Program-made: the position numbers and the translations under genes | Assembly (NCBI GenBank): GCA_030527205.1 | Contig: JAUNBG010000013.1 | Location: forward strand, 1 to 64,000 | Length of the DNA: 64,000 nt | Direction: 5' to 3' | Source: Planctomycetia bacterium | GTDB lineage: Bacteria > Planctomycetota > Planctomycetia > Pirellulales > Thermoguttaceae | In this document: piece by piece, positions 9,225 through 18,913 of the stretch | Position numbering within the stretch: position 1 is the stretch's first letter | Layout: each line of letters starts with the position of its first letter | The notes under the pieces: generated by a model | Databases searched by the model: none | What the model saw: the letters and a program-made list of their open reading frames with translations, nothing else | Told to the model about the DNA's origin: nothing

Positions 9225-9265
9225 TTGATATTGAAGCCATTATTGGGGACAGGCTTCAATATCAA
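9225..9265. promoter_or_regulatory. 14-bp perfect inverted repeat upstream of peptidase gene
   Basis: TTGATATTGAAGCC and GGCTTCAATATCAA flank a 13-base spacer. The site lies between the end of the TPR gene and the start of the peptidase gene, 37 bases before the latter's ATG. No T-run follows on either strand, so an operator or RNA hairpin is more likely than an intrinsic terminator. The half-sites resemble the tail of family B (CAGGCTTGAATATAAA). Confidence 0.5.
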
Positions 9266-9271
9266 TTCCTG

Positions 9272-11590
9272 TTATTCGACCCAAATTTTATCCAAATTGT
9301 CTTCAAGGTTTTCCAAATCGGAGTCATTGGATTGATTGTTATTATTTGATTCGTTGCTCTGAGATTCATTATTATCTGAAGCGTTTTCGTTCGAGGGATT
9401 ATCATTTTGATCTTCAGAACTTTTTTCTTCCGGATTTTGTTCGGAGGGAACAACGGTTTCCTGAGCTTGATCCTTTGTTTCTAACTCGGAAGTTTCTTTT
9501 AAAGATTTTTCCGGAGTTTCGCGCCAGGGTTCATTTTTTTGATATGAATCCAGTTCTTTTTTTAAATCGTCAAGACGAAAATCGAGATCTTTTTCAGCGA
9601 GTTCGACCGCTTTGGCGGACCATTCGCGAGCTTTGTCAAATTGACCGCATTCAGCAAAAGCGGCGGCCAGAGTACTCAAAATATGAGAGAGTCGAAAATA
9701 AGTTAATTCGGCCGCTTTTTGTCCCAATTCCAACGCTTTTTCGCCATTGCGAACAGAATCTTCGGGCGAGGTTGCCAACAACCAGGAATAATTGTTTAAG
9801 ACGCCTGAATCGTTCGGCTTAATTTTCAAAATGTCTTCATAAATCGCAATTGTTTCGTTCCAAAGTCCATACATTAAATAAATGTCGCCTTTATTTCGAA
9901 GAAGTTCGATGTTTTCCGGGTCATTTTCGAGCGTTTTATCAAGAATTTCAATTGCTTTTTCAAGGTTTCCTTGTTTGGCAAAAGCATAAGCCAACATTGT
10001 TTTGGCGGAAATATCGTCAGGATTTCGTCTTTCGAGAGCTTGAAAGAGTTTAATGGCGTCGTCAAACTTTTCCTGTTGCAAATAAACCGAAGCTTTTAAT
10101 TGAACAACTTCATCCAATGAACTGTCAAAGCGCAATGCTTGATTAATGTCTCGAATTGCCTTTTTGTATTCCTTTTGTTGATAATAAACCGTTGCTCGAA
10201 AGAAATAAAAGAAGGGAAAATTTGGTAATTCGTCAATCATTTTCGAGCAATAATCGATTGCTTCGTTAAATCGACTGCTGCTAATCAGCAATTGGCCTTT
10301 TTCAATTTTGAGCATTAAATCATCAGGATTTTTTGCCAAAAGATTTTCAATGATATTATCGGCTTCTTCTATTCGATCAAGAGCAACTAAAATCGACGCT
10401 TTTTTCTTGAGAATGTCATCGTTCTTTTCATCGAGAGCGATCGCTTTTTCGATCAGTTCCAGCGCCGTATCATAATCATATTTTTTAAGAGCATTTTCAG
10501 CCAAAAGACTGAGGATAACAGGATTGTCTGGCGATAAATCAGCTGCTTTTTGAAGAAATTCGCCGATTTTCTCTTGATCATTTTCAAGTTCGGAACGATA
10601 TTTTAAGGCTTCGCTTAATAAAACAGGTTCTTCAGCGGCGCATTCAATCGCCTTATCGAGAGCAATTTTGGCTTTTTCCTCATTGCCATCGGGCAAAAGA
10701 TAAAGTCGACCGATTGCCAATTGGGCGGGCGAAGAGTCAGGATTTTCCGCAACAGCAGCTTCCAAATCTTCTAACGCCATTGTTCGATAAATATCCCAAT
10801 GCTGAGGCAATTCCTGAAGGGAAATATTATCGTCCATAAAAATACTGGCAATGGCAAGACCTCTTTGAAATTGGGACGAAAGTCGAAGTTGTTTGCTGAA
10901 CTCCAAACTTTCTTCGGAAAGACCTTTTTTTTCGGCCTGTTTGCAATATTCAATAACTTTTGTCAAATCAAGAACAGAGGAAGCCGATAATTTTGCTTCT
11001 GTTGCCAAATTCAAAAGATCATCGGCGCTGTTTTCCTTAACATCTTCGGCAATTTCTCCAGCAACGGCTTTTTCCAATTCTTTTGCTTCTTCAACGAATT
11101 GAGCCGAATCCTGGGGCGTTTCGATTTCCGAAGAAGGTTCTTGACTTGTCTCGAAATCGGATGATTTGTTTACGGATTTGTCTGATTCCAGCGTTTTGTC
11201 TGATTCCGGCGTTTTGTCCGCATTAAGATCGTTTTCTTGATCGGAAGTTTCGGCGTTTTGTTGTTCAGCGACGGATTGTTGTTCTGGGGCGTTTGGGTTG
11301 TTTTCCTGAGTCATTCCAACAGCCCGATTTGTGCTTTGCAGAAACAAAAGAAGAAAGCAACTGAATAATAAACAGAAAAATTTCGACAAAAGATTATTGA
11401 AAATGGATTTTGCGTTCGAGAATCTGTCAAAATTGGGCGGATTATTGAAGACAAAGTTTGTTGCCCATACCGACTTCGATATAGAACCAAATCGGGGCTT
11501 TTTTATGGTTTCATTTTCCGTCTGGTTGTCGGGATTCCCAAAGCGGAAACAGGAAACGGGATTTTCAACCGTCTTAAATATATTTGTCAT
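9272..11590 (-). CDS. Exported TPR-repeat protein
   Basis: A 772-residue protein. A hydrophobic stretch at about residues 66-87 looks like a signal anchor, preceded by an unusually long polar N-terminus. An acidic Glu/Ser/Asp-rich segment with ESDKTLESDK repeats follows. Residues of about 215-700 are tetratricopeptide repeats, with the usual spacing of A..LYL.G and YY..A...K patterns, so it is likely a protein-interaction scaffold in the cell envelope. The C-terminal 70 residues are Asn/Ser/Glu-rich and disordered. The ATG at 11590 has a good ribosome-binding site (AAGGAAAAAAC), but the first 25 or so codons overlap a sequence that looks like a family B repeat. No enzymatic role is seen. Confidence 0.75.
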   Translation of the reverse strand: MTNIFKTVENPVSCFRFGNPDNQTENETIKKPRFGSISKSVWATNFVFNNPPNFDRFSNAKSIFNNLLSKFFCLLFSCFLLLFLQSTNRAVGMTQENNPNAPEQQSVAEQQNAETSDQENDLNADKTPESDKTLESDKSVNKSSDFETSQEPSSEIETPQDSAQFVEEAKELEKAVAGEIAEDVKENSADDLLNLATEAKLSASSVLDLTKVIEYCKQAEKKGLSEESLEFSKQLRLSSQFQRGLAIASIFMDDNISLQELPQHWDIYRTMALEDLEAAVAENPDSSPAQLAIGRLYLLPDGNEEKAKIALDKAIECAAEEPVLLSEALKYRSELENDQEKIGEFLQKAADLSPDNPVILSLLAENALKKYDYDTALELIEKAIALDEKNDDILKKKASILVALDRIEEADNIIENLLAKNPDDLMLKIEKGQLLISSSRFNEAIDYCSKMIDELPNFPFFYFFRATVYYQQKEYKKAIRDINQALRFDSSLDEVVQLKASVYLQQEKFDDAIKLFQALERRNPDDISAKTMLAYAFAKQGNLEKAIEILDKTLENDPENIELLRNKGDIYLMYGLWNETIAIYEDILKIKPNDSGVLNNYSWLLATSPEDSVRNGEKALELGQKAAELTYFRLSHILSTLAAAFAECGQFDKAREWSAKAVELAEKDLDFRLDDLKKELDSYQKNEPWRETPEKSLKETSELETKDQAQETVVPSEQNPEEKSSEDQNDNPSNENASDNNESQSNESNNNNQSNDSDLENLEDNLDKIWVE

Positions 11591-11667
11591 GTTTTTTCCT
11601 TATTCAATCTATTTGAACGATTCTTTTTCTTTGAAACGCGAAACGATTATACCGAGAGTCGGAAGGA

Positions 11668-11756
11668 GCGACAAGTTTCGCTTTTGCGTAATCCGCCTGT
11701 CATTTTTGGGCTTACGAACACAAAATCCAAGGGTTGAACAGACTTTAATATAAATA
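11668..11756 (+). repeat. Family B element
   Basis: GCGACAAGTTTCGCTTTTGC, TGTCATTTTTGGGCTTACGA and the tail ACAGACTTTAATATAAA match family B. It is one of the few copies not directly upstream of a gene on its own strand. Confidence 0.45.
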
Positions 11757-11815
11757 TAGCATAGAACAAATAAAAAGTAAAGAGCGATTCTGCTGAATTT
11801 ACCGACTAAGAATAT

Positions 11816-11934
11816 TGGAATGAAGTTCTTAAAACCGAGATTTTTCAACAGACGCATTTCGGATAAAGTCGTTAAAACCAGTTTTTGCGGACGAGACGTT
11901 CGCGCTCCTAAAGGGTTTATAAAACTTTCTTGAA
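11816..11934 (+). repeat. Family A MITE-like repeat, copy 1
   Basis: A full-length but slightly decayed copy. It has GAAGTTCTTAAAACC at the left, the body TTCGGATAAAGTCGTTAAAA, the internal hairpin region GCGGACGAGACGTTCGC, and AAGGGTTTATAAAACTTTC at the right. It lies between the TPR gene and the 12087 gene. The remainder of the 496-base gap holds the family B copy at 11668 and a reversed, partial family B sequence near 12012-12075. Confidence 0.8.
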
Positions 11935-12086
11935 GCATAAATAAACGAAAAAGTTGCCGTTTGAATTTTATGTATTCAATCTTGGAAGCTCGAATTATTG
12001 GATTTTTAAGCCTGACAACGGCAGACAAATTCGAACGGGGAAGCCGGTTGTTCCGCTTATTTCGAGTTCGAGAGCAAGGCATATCA

Positions 12087-13298
12087 TTAAAATTCGATTT
12101 GAGGAATCAACTGTTGCAAATATTGTTCATTAATTCGTTCATGAGTAATATAAGGGGGCCGATAAATAAAATCGTCTTCTCGAACAAATGAAGAGTTGAT
12201 TTTAATTTTTGTATATTCGAGAAGGAATAATTGTTTTTGAACCATTCTTTTTTCATCCATTTGAGAAAAATAAGCCAATCGATAAGGAAAGGGCGTTTCG
12301 CAACCGATATAGATTTCGATATGAGTTGGAATATTGTCGGTCAAACCAAGAGAAATTGGATCGTTTTCAGACAAACCTTCTAAAATAGTTTTGCGATATA
12401 AATTCAAGAAGTTGCTTTTTAACTCCCCTGAAATTTTCCAAACAGGAATTTTTCCGTTTGCGATCGACGTTTTGACAGGGGAAGCGTTAAAATTATAATA
12501 ATAAATGAGTTGTTTAAGCATTCCGGAAATGCCGCCCAAACCAGGAAGACCGCTCATAAGACAAGGGAGTTGAACCTGTTTATTTTGAAGCTCTTTTCTC
12601 TCGGATTCATTTAAACGGCTCAATGCGTCAGCAAGATCTTCCAAATTGATCTGGGTCAGATTTTTCGTTCCTTCAATTGATGAATAAGTCCAAAGCGTTC
12701 GATGATCTTTATCGCAAACAATTTCTAAAATGTTGTCGCTGCTGTTTTCCTGAGAAGCTTTGCTTTTTTGGCGATACATTTTGATATGCAGCCGAAACAA
12801 AGAATTTTGTAATGGGAATGGAGTTGACGTTCGATAAAGTTGTGACGACGAAGTTAAAGAATCGTTTTCGTCTCTATTTTCATTCGAAGATTGAGGCAAA
12901 AACGGAACGGGTTGATGATCAAGCAATTCTTTATATTCGCCATCGCCAACGAATTCATGATCAAATAAGGAAACATGCAATTCAATTCCGGCTAAAATCG
13001 AGTCAACCTGTTCAAGGTATTGGATTGATTGAGAAAGAGTTTGAAGGGACTCAATATTATTGGGAATAGTATTGGGAGAATTTGTTTGTGAAGAAGACAG
13101 AATTTGATTTTTTTCTGTCGCCCAAGAATGATTTGAAATTGACGATTTTATCATTAATTTGTCGAATGCCTCCAATTCGCAAAATAACGATAACAGGGAT
13201 TGTTTGCAGAAGCAAAAGATTACAGCGAGAACAGTAATCGCTATAAATGTTACAACCCGCTTTTTGGGCATCTTTGTGTGATACTTTTTTATATTCAT
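12087..13298 (-). CDS. Membrane-anchored hypothetical protein, possibly LolA-like
   Basis: A 403-residue protein with one N-terminal membrane segment (about residues 15-38) and a soluble remainder outside the membrane. The core has alternating beta-strand patterns, including FRLHIKMYRQK, ILEIVCDKDHRTLWTY, THIEIYIGCETPFPYRLAYF and KINSSFVREDDFIYRPP. This looks like the LolA / DUF1571 type of lipoprotein-carrier fold, but I cannot confirm it. The ATG at 13298 (MNIKKYHTK) was chosen over an in-frame TTG two codons earlier. The next gene is divergent, and the 499 bases between them hold a partial family B sequence near 13584 and otherwise nothing I recognise. Confidence 0.55.
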   Translation of the reverse strand: MNIKKYHTKMPKKRVVTFIAITVLAVIFCFCKQSLLSLFCELEAFDKLMIKSSISNHSWATEKNQILSSSQTNSPNTIPNNIESLQTLSQSIQYLEQVDSILAGIELHVSLFDHEFVGDGEYKELLDHQPVPFLPQSSNENRDENDSLTSSSQLYRTSTPFPLQNSLFRLHIKMYRQKSKASQENSSDNILEIVCDKDHRTLWTYSSIEGTKNLTQINLEDLADALSRLNESERKELQNKQVQLPCLMSGLPGLGGISGMLKQLIYYYNFNASPVKTSIANGKIPVWKISGELKSNFLNLYRKTILEGLSENDPISLGLTDNIPTHIEIYIGCETPFPYRLAYFSQMDEKRMVQKQLFLLEYTKIKINSSFVREDDFIYRPPYITHERINEQYLQQLIPQIEF

Positions 13299-13797
13299 GG
13301 TCAAGATTTTAATGAAAATTCAAAAGATTGTCTTTATAAAATGCCGAAAAAGAATTTCAGCGATCTCAATGCGCTTGGGCTCAACAGGTTTTTGGGTCAG
13401 GAAGAAATTTCAACCAAAAACATATTAGTTATTATTGACATTTTAACAATAATGATTGATCATTACCAGAGGAAGTTTTTCTCAAATGAAACAATCATTT
13501 TTTGTTATTGTCATTCAAATCCTCAACAGATTTCCTCGATAATGGGATTTGAGCCTGTTGTAGATCGCAGAATTTTGTATTCATAAGCCGGAATGACGGG
13601 CGAAAGACTCAAGGAAAATGAGTCAATTCGACAGCGATATAAAAGCGCGACATCAAAGTTATAACCAAAATATTCAGTTTGGGATAAATAGGTAAAAAGT
13701 AAGAATAAACAATTAAACGTAATTTCTGTCCAGTGATATTGTCGTTGATTCTTGGTCTCGAAAAAGATAAAAGAAACCGACTAGTAAGGAGAACCTG

Positions 13798-14691
13798 ATG
13801 CGTTATAAAATTTTTCTATTAGCAGTGATCGTTGGAGTCGCTTGCGGAGCGGGACCATTTCGAGGAGGGCGAGTCGCGCCATCGTTATTTCCAAGCGTGA
13901 ACGGCCCCGGTCCTGGCGTCATTGCAAACAATAATAATCCCTTTAATCCCTTTGCGTCAAATATGCAGGGAGACGCCCAAATATTATTTCAAGGGGCAGA
14001 CGGTCTCGAAATTAATTGGGATACGGCAGTTTTGGGCGGGTTTGATTCAGAACCATTCTTTGTTCCAGGCGTTCAAAATTTTCAAATGGGCAAAATATAT
14101 CGTCTTCGTTTGACCAATCTTCCAAATCGTCCCGGCGTTGTTCTTTATCCAACTCTTGAAGTTGCTCCAGTGACGCCGCGAACGAGCGCTTATTTGGATC
14201 ATAATGCCATTCCGGTTGCCTTCACAGATAACGATTTTGATCAAGTTGTTGACGGTCAAAATTTTGTAACCAAAGTTATTTTCCTGCCGTCTCCGGAATT
14301 TCAAAATCTTGCCATAGCAGGCGGAGTTGATACAATTGTCAATACACAACTTCCAGCGGGGGCCGATCCGATCGTCGAAGCTCAGAATCGCGGGGCCATT
14401 TTAGCGATTGTTCGCATTGGCAACAAAGATCTGTCGCTTCCTCCGACCAATCCATCGGCAGCTTTTGGAGCAGAAATGTCCGGTTCAGTTCCGCAACTTC
14501 CCATTTCGGGCGTTAATGTTCCGGCTTATGGGACGCCTAATTCGATAACGCCTTATGGCGTTCCAGGCCCGGCGGTTCTTCCGGCAGGAAATAACGCGGG
14601 GGTTCGTCAACGCGTTTTCTCGCCTGTTAATCCAATGCCCGCAACGGAAGTTCCAGCTGTCCGAGAAAGTTGGAGCGGAAGTCAATTTTAA
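13798..14691 (+). CDS. Secreted planctomycete-type protein, paralogue 1
   Basis: A 297-residue exported protein with a short signal peptide (about 1-16), possibly lipid-attached at the cysteine of VGVACGAG. The core at about 60-215 contains QMGKIYRLRLTNLPNRPG, VLYPTLEVAP and FVTKVIFLPSPEFQN, and is shared with the gene at 15140. I know this pattern from conserved secreted planctomycete proteins without an assigned function. The N- and C-terminal thirds are Pro/Gly/Asn-rich and disordered. The ribosome-binding site is strong (AAGGAG, six bases before the ATG), which settles the start. Confidence 0.7.
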   Translation: MRYKIFLLAVIVGVACGAGPFRGGRVAPSLFPSVNGPGPGVIANNNNPFNPFASNMQGDAQILFQGADGLEINWDTAVLGGFDSEPFFVPGVQNFQMGKIYRLRLTNLPNRPGVVLYPTLEVAPVTPRTSAYLDHNAIPVAFTDNDFDQVVDGQNFVTKVIFLPSPEFQNLAIAGGVDTIVNTQLPAGADPIVEAQNRGAILAIVRIGNKDLSLPPTNPSAAFGAEMSGSVPQLPISGVNVPAYGTPNSITPYGVPGPAVLPAGNNAGVRQRVFSPVNPMPATEVPAVRESWSGSQF

Positions 14692-14704
14692 CGTTTTTGT
14701 ATTG

Positions 14705-14806
14705 AAGCTGAGGACGGATGACAGTTTTTGTCGTTGCGTGAGCCTGTCGTCTTTGTTGGGGATTCGACCCTAACGATTCCGGATTTTTGACAGGTTTGAA
14801 TATAAA
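14705..14806 (+). repeat. Family B element
   Basis: It begins GAAGCTGAGGACGGATGACA and ends GACAGGTTTGAATATAAAC. It lies in the 448-base gap between the two paralogous secreted-protein genes, on the same strand. The remaining 330 bases are AT-rich with nothing recognisable. Confidence 0.55.
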
Positions 14807-15139
14807 CGTTAAATATTGTTGAAACAACCCTTCATGTTAAAGCCTTTTCAGACAACGAAAATCGATTTGATTTGAGGGGAACCCAAAGACTTTTCTGTTT
14901 CGAGAAACATGAACCCCTTTTATTGATTTAACGAGAATACTCTTTTCGGATATTGTATCAAAAAATATTCCTTTTATGAAAAAACAAAATTTCATTGAAT
15001 TGTGTCTCTTTTTATTCAATGAAATATATTTTGGAAAATGTTGTTTATATCAAACGAGAACTCATAAAAGTTTTGTTTATTGATTATTCAAAGGAAATTG
15101 TGCCGTTAATTAATTTTTCAAACAAGACGGAATTCAATC

Positions 15140-15871
15140 ATGGACGGATTTTCAAAAGCTCCGCTTGATTCAGCGAAACGAGATTGCTTATTTCGTTTAT
15201 GTCAAATGAAATGGACTCTTTTTGGGAGTTTCATTCTGATGTTATTAACGCAGCCGGTTTTTGCTCAACCTTCAGGGACTCATTATCTTCCGGTCGAAAC
15301 TGTTCCGGTAACAGGCGAATTTGCGCTTGCCAAAGCGCTGGGCCAAATGGATCAAAGTTATTTTCAGCCTGTTCGATTTAATCTTCCCGAAGGGGTTGAA
15401 ATCGCTATTGCTCAAACGGACGGTTTTATTAATGCCGAGTCCAACTTATTTGGGCTTCAATTAGGGAAAGTTTATCGGCTTCGTTTATCGAATATCCCAT
15501 TTTATGAAGGGCGTGAACTTTATCCGACTTTGGAAATGCTGAATCGTATGAAAACGCCCGAAGGACGCGAACTCGAATTTCCTGTTCAGGTCGAAATAAC
15601 TCAGGAAGATCTGGAATTGGCGCTGAAAAGTTGTTTGGTAACACGGGTTGTCTTTCTCGAAAATTCCTATAATCCGATTCCTATTGATTCAACATTGCCA
15701 GTAACGCGACTCTCTTTTGATGTTAATGGCTCAATCAATCCTGTTTCCGCAGCCGAACAATACGGAAAAGTTATGGCCATTTTTCGAATGGGGAGTCGAA
15801 TTCCTCTCGAAATTCCTGCGGCCAATTCGCCTTTTTATTTTGGGCTTCCTTCCTATATGATTTTCAAATAG
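15140..15871 (+). CDS. Secreted planctomycete-type protein, paralogue 2
   Basis: A 243-residue exported protein. A signal peptide lies at about residues 23-43 (MKWTLFGSFILMLLTQPVFAQ), so the ATG at 15206 is a credible alternative to the one at 15140. The core has QLGKVYRLRLSNIPFYEG, ELYPTLEML and CLVTRVVFLENSYNPIP, matching the gene at 13798 block for block. Residues 95-210 are the shared domain. Function is unknown; the pair probably arose by duplication. A strong intrinsic terminator follows at 16013. Confidence 0.68.
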   Translation: MDGFSKAPLDSAKRDCLFRLCQMKWTLFGSFILMLLTQPVFAQPSGTHYLPVETVPVTGEFALAKALGQMDQSYFQPVRFNLPEGVEIAIAQTDGFINAESNLFGLQLGKVYRLRLSNIPFYEGRELYPTLEMLNRMKTPEGRELEFPVQVEITQEDLELALKSCLVTRVVFLENSYNPIPIDSTLPVTRLSFDVNGSINPVSAAEQYGKVMAIFRMGSRIPLEIPAANSPFYFGLPSYMIFK

Positions 15872-16012
15872 GGCGCAATTCCGTTTTTTTATTGAACTGA
15901 TTGGGGCGATCGATTTTGCCGTTCGTCATTTGTCCGTTTGTTTTGGGGCTTATGAATCCGGATTTCGGAGAATATTCGGATTGCGTATAAATAATCGAAA
16001 AACGAAGCGTTT

Positions 16013-16038
16013 AAAAGGGGGTTGCCCCCTTTTTTTTT
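16013..16038 (+). terminator. Intrinsic terminator between convergent genes
   Basis: AAAAGGGGG, a three-base loop and CCCCCTTTT form a nine-pair stem, followed by more T residues on the plus strand. It ends the transcript of the secreted-protein gene at 15140. On the minus strand it could also stop the convergent gene at 16118, although the T-run there is only four long. Confidence 0.85.
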
Positions 16039-16117
16039 CGACTGTTTTTTTGTTTTTTCCTGATTCGCGAATTAATTTGAGTCGTTTTCAATCGTTGATT
16101 TGTTGAAATGTTGTCCG

Positions 16118-18547
16118 TTATTGATGTTTGACTTTTTCTGTTTGAGATTTCTTTTTCAAGTTAAAAACGATAAATTGCGTATTTTGGTAAACTTTATAAT
16201 CCAAAAAAGATTGATAACGTTTCATCGCTTTTTCATGCGAAGCCAAGTTATAAGGCGGCGTTTCGGCGATAATATAACCAATTTGATATTTTTCGCATTC
16301 TTTTTGAACTTCTGGAAGTCCTTTCGATATCAAAACAACAATCAAAGGTTGATTCCAGCGAGTTTCTTTCGGAGCGCCAGGAACTGTATAAAAAAGCGTC
16401 ATTTGTTGAAACCATTGAACAATAGATGAAGCGTCTTGAGGAATTTCTTTCCAATTTCCGATTTCCGCTCGATTGGCATTCCATTTAAACGATTCGCAGC
16501 TTCGAGGGACAAGAAAAACAGCGTTCGGATCAGTTTTTTGATGAACCCAGCGACAAACGTCCATCCAACCTTCTGAAATCGATTCTTTGGGCGGATTACT
16601 TCGCGGAATAACGGTTGATGTTCGCGTTTGTAACATTCCAATCGAATAATAAAGCGGCGCAAAAACAACCAAAATGGTTAAGAGAAGAACCATTCCAATT
16701 TGTCCTTCTCTAATGACATAACTGGAAATTGTTGATTGAGTTGATTCTGGGAACAGGGGCAAAACAAAATCAGAAGAAACGGAATCCTTATTGGTTTTTG
16801 TTGATTCAACGTTGGAATAAAGATTTTCGTTTGTTAATAATATTGATTTTTGATTGTTGATGTTTATATCTAAGGCTGACTTTGTCGCTTTTTTTGAAAA
16901 GGATTGGAATGGCCAACGTTTGAGTTGGAAAAAAGAGCAGAAGGCAAAAATCCCATAAACAATCAGGATAACCCCAAGAACGAATAGAATCGTTGATAAA
17001 AAAGCAATTCCGTCAACTGGTTTGGGAAGAAATGACCAACTTAAACCTTGAGAAATGGAAGCCGCCTGTTCTTGAGAATAAGTCAAATAATAATATTTGA
17101 AAGACATAAATATTGCGGTCAAACTCATTAGCCAAATCAGCGCTGAATTGATAAATTCATTAAGTTTGAAACATCTTTGATTCTTTTCGTTTTTTTTCAA
17201 AATATTTGATAAACCTGGGTTTAATTCTAAATAATTCGAAGAAAAGTTATTTGAGTCGAGTTCATTGGAAATATTGTTTTTCGATGAAAATTCTTTTTTT
17301 TCTGTTGTTTTCAAGCCTGGCTCATTTAAATTCGTTTCGTTTGACTTGAATAATATTGTTCTCGTTAAAGAAGGGGCGTTTGAGAAGTTTTCTTCAACAA
17401 AGGGTCGACAATAAACAATCAGATTAAATGTTCGATTCAACAAGGAAAAACAGCCAAAAACAATTCCAAATGGAACAACCCAATCAGAGAGCCGAAACCA
17501 ATAAAAACGCAAAAGTTCGGCGGAAACAGTTCGGTCTGCGATTCCAAAATCGATACTCAAGCCAAGAGCGGCAATAAAAATGGCAACAAAAATAAAAGCG
17601 TAAAAACGAAAACCAGGAGTCTGGCTTTTTCCTTGATTTGTTGTTCCTAAACATTGAAAAAGCTTTTGGTTTGAAAAAATATGAACCTTTTGGATATAAG
17701 AAGAAAGCAGTTGAAAAAAGAAAATGACTACAAAAATAGATACAAGCAGCGCAAATCTTGTTAAAAACGTCCAGGGAAGCGAAGAAGGGACTAAATGATG
17801 CGATAATCGTTCGAAAACATAAATCAGATGAGCGGCTCGAATCGTTTCCGAAGACGATCCGAGGTCTAAAAGCAAAGCAGGAATTAATCCGAGAAGCGAA
17901 ATTCCTCCGCCAATCAACAAAGCAGGCATAATTGCTAAAGAATGTCGATAAAGCAATTTTGGATATTTAAGTTCTTGAATGAACCAAACAGCCAAAGCAA
18001 CTAAAACGGTCCAACCGCCGACTAAAACATGAAACGCGGAGGCGATTCCCCAATAAATCCAGCAAATTTTGGATTTATTCTTAAAAAAAGATTCCAAACC
18101 TAAAAAAACAAAAGGAAACGCGAACCCTTTTCCTTCAACGCCGCCAATAATCCATTCTCCGGCCAAATGAAATGAGTCGAGTAAAAAAAGGAGAGCAGAA
18201 GCGGTTAAAATCGAGAATCCCGGTTTGGGAATCAGAGCAAAACTAAGTCGTCTCCAGCTCCAGGCGGTTAAAATCCAGATTATCCAGCGTCCGAACCAAG
18301 TCAGAGTAATCGGCGAGAAAAACAAGGAAAAAAAGCCGAACGTTCCATAAAAAAACCAATGAGAGTCTGGCGTATCAAGAAACCAGTCATTCGGCAACCA
18401 ATCTCGATTCCAAAAATGAATTGCTTTTCCAATATAATATTGCTCATTGACGTCAGGAACAGGCCAACCGCCAAAAAGATAAAAGAGTCCGGTTAAACAA
18501 ATGATCTCAAGCCAAATCGTCTTTTGGGATATTGAAATGAACGACAT
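16118..18547 (-). CDS. Large polytopic membrane protein, probably DUF6798
   Basis: An 809-residue inner-membrane protein with about twelve to fourteen hydrophobic helices. The N-terminal pattern GGWPVPDVNEQYYIGKA, then FWNRDWLPNDWFLDTPD and EGKGFAFPFVFLGL, fits the DUF6798 family as I remember it. The layout, with an acidic loop after the first helix and a soluble C-terminal domain, recalls GT-C glycosyltransferases, but I cannot show this. Two hydrophilic Asn/Ser/Lys-rich insertions (about 390-450 and 545-605) interrupt the membrane part. The ATG at 18547 (MSFISIS) was chosen; one at 18580 would add 11 residues. The soluble end (660-800) carries VFLVPRSCESFKW. Confidence 0.62.
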   Translation of the reverse strand: MSFISISQKTIWLEIICLTGLFYLFGGWPVPDVNEQYYIGKAIHFWNRDWLPNDWFLDTPDSHWFFYGTFGFFSLFFSPITLTWFGRWIIWILTAWSWRRLSFALIPKPGFSILTASALLFLLDSFHLAGEWIIGGVEGKGFAFPFVFLGLESFFKNKSKICWIYWGIASAFHVLVGGWTVLVALAVWFIQELKYPKLLYRHSLAIMPALLIGGGISLLGLIPALLLDLGSSSETIRAAHLIYVFERLSHHLVPSSLPWTFLTRFALLVSIFVVIFFFQLLSSYIQKVHIFSNQKLFQCLGTTNQGKSQTPGFRFYAFIFVAIFIAALGLSIDFGIADRTVSAELLRFYWFRLSDWVVPFGIVFGCFSLLNRTFNLIVYCRPFVEENFSNAPSLTRTILFKSNETNLNEPGLKTTEKKEFSSKNNISNELDSNNFSSNYLELNPGLSNILKKNEKNQRCFKLNEFINSALIWLMSLTAIFMSFKYYYLTYSQEQAASISQGLSWSFLPKPVDGIAFLSTILFVLGVILIVYGIFAFCSFFQLKRWPFQSFSKKATKSALDININNQKSILLTNENLYSNVESTKTNKDSVSSDFVLPLFPESTQSTISSYVIREGQIGMVLLLTILVVFAPLYYSIGMLQTRTSTVIPRSNPPKESISEGWMDVCRWVHQKTDPNAVFLVPRSCESFKWNANRAEIGNWKEIPQDASSIVQWFQQMTLFYTVPGAPKETRWNQPLIVVLISKGLPEVQKECEKYQIGYIIAETPPYNLASHEKAMKRYQSFLDYKVYQNTQFIVFNLKKKSQTEKVKHQ

Positions 18548-18584
18548 TTTAAACTCAAGTCTATTGAAAATATGCAACATTTAA

Positions 18585-18810
18585 GCGAAATGAGCGAAAA
18601 ATCAGGAAAAGTGAAGGTTATTTAAATTTGAGAGTTGAAAGTTGATAATTGAGAGGTTTTATTTGTTTTTCGCTGAAATTGCCTCTGCGAGATCAAAAAT
18701 CGATGACAGGAACGTTTACTCTTGAGTCATTAAGGCCAGGAAAAAACAATTGAACGGTTGAAATTGTCTTCCTGGTCAAAAAAAGAATCATTTTGCAAAA
18801 TATTACGAAC
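18585..18810 (+). repeat. Family D dispersed repeat, copy 1
   Basis: It shares blocks in order with 30694-30925: GCGAAATGAGCGAAAAATCA, GGAACGTTTACTCTTGAGTC, AATTGAACGGTTGAAATTG and GCAAAATATTACGAA. It fills the 366-base gap between the DUF6798-like gene and the corrinoid protein gene. Confidence 0.7.
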
Positions 18811-18913
18811 AATTCAATCATTTCAAAACGGCTTTCCAGAAGAAAAAAAACTCCAAAAGTCGTTTTGAGAAAGAACGTTCCCGGGAAATGTCCAGAAACG
18901 AGATCAAATGATT

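Noticed and set aside
11609-12082. 157-codon minus-strand frame with RTSRPQKLVLTT
   Set aside because: It is made of family A and B repeats. The same peptide appears from other family A copies, so it is repeat-encoded noise.
13200-13586. Plus-strand open frame before the secreted-protein gene
   Set aside because: Its first part is antisense to the gene at 12087 and the rest has no ribosome-binding site or family features.
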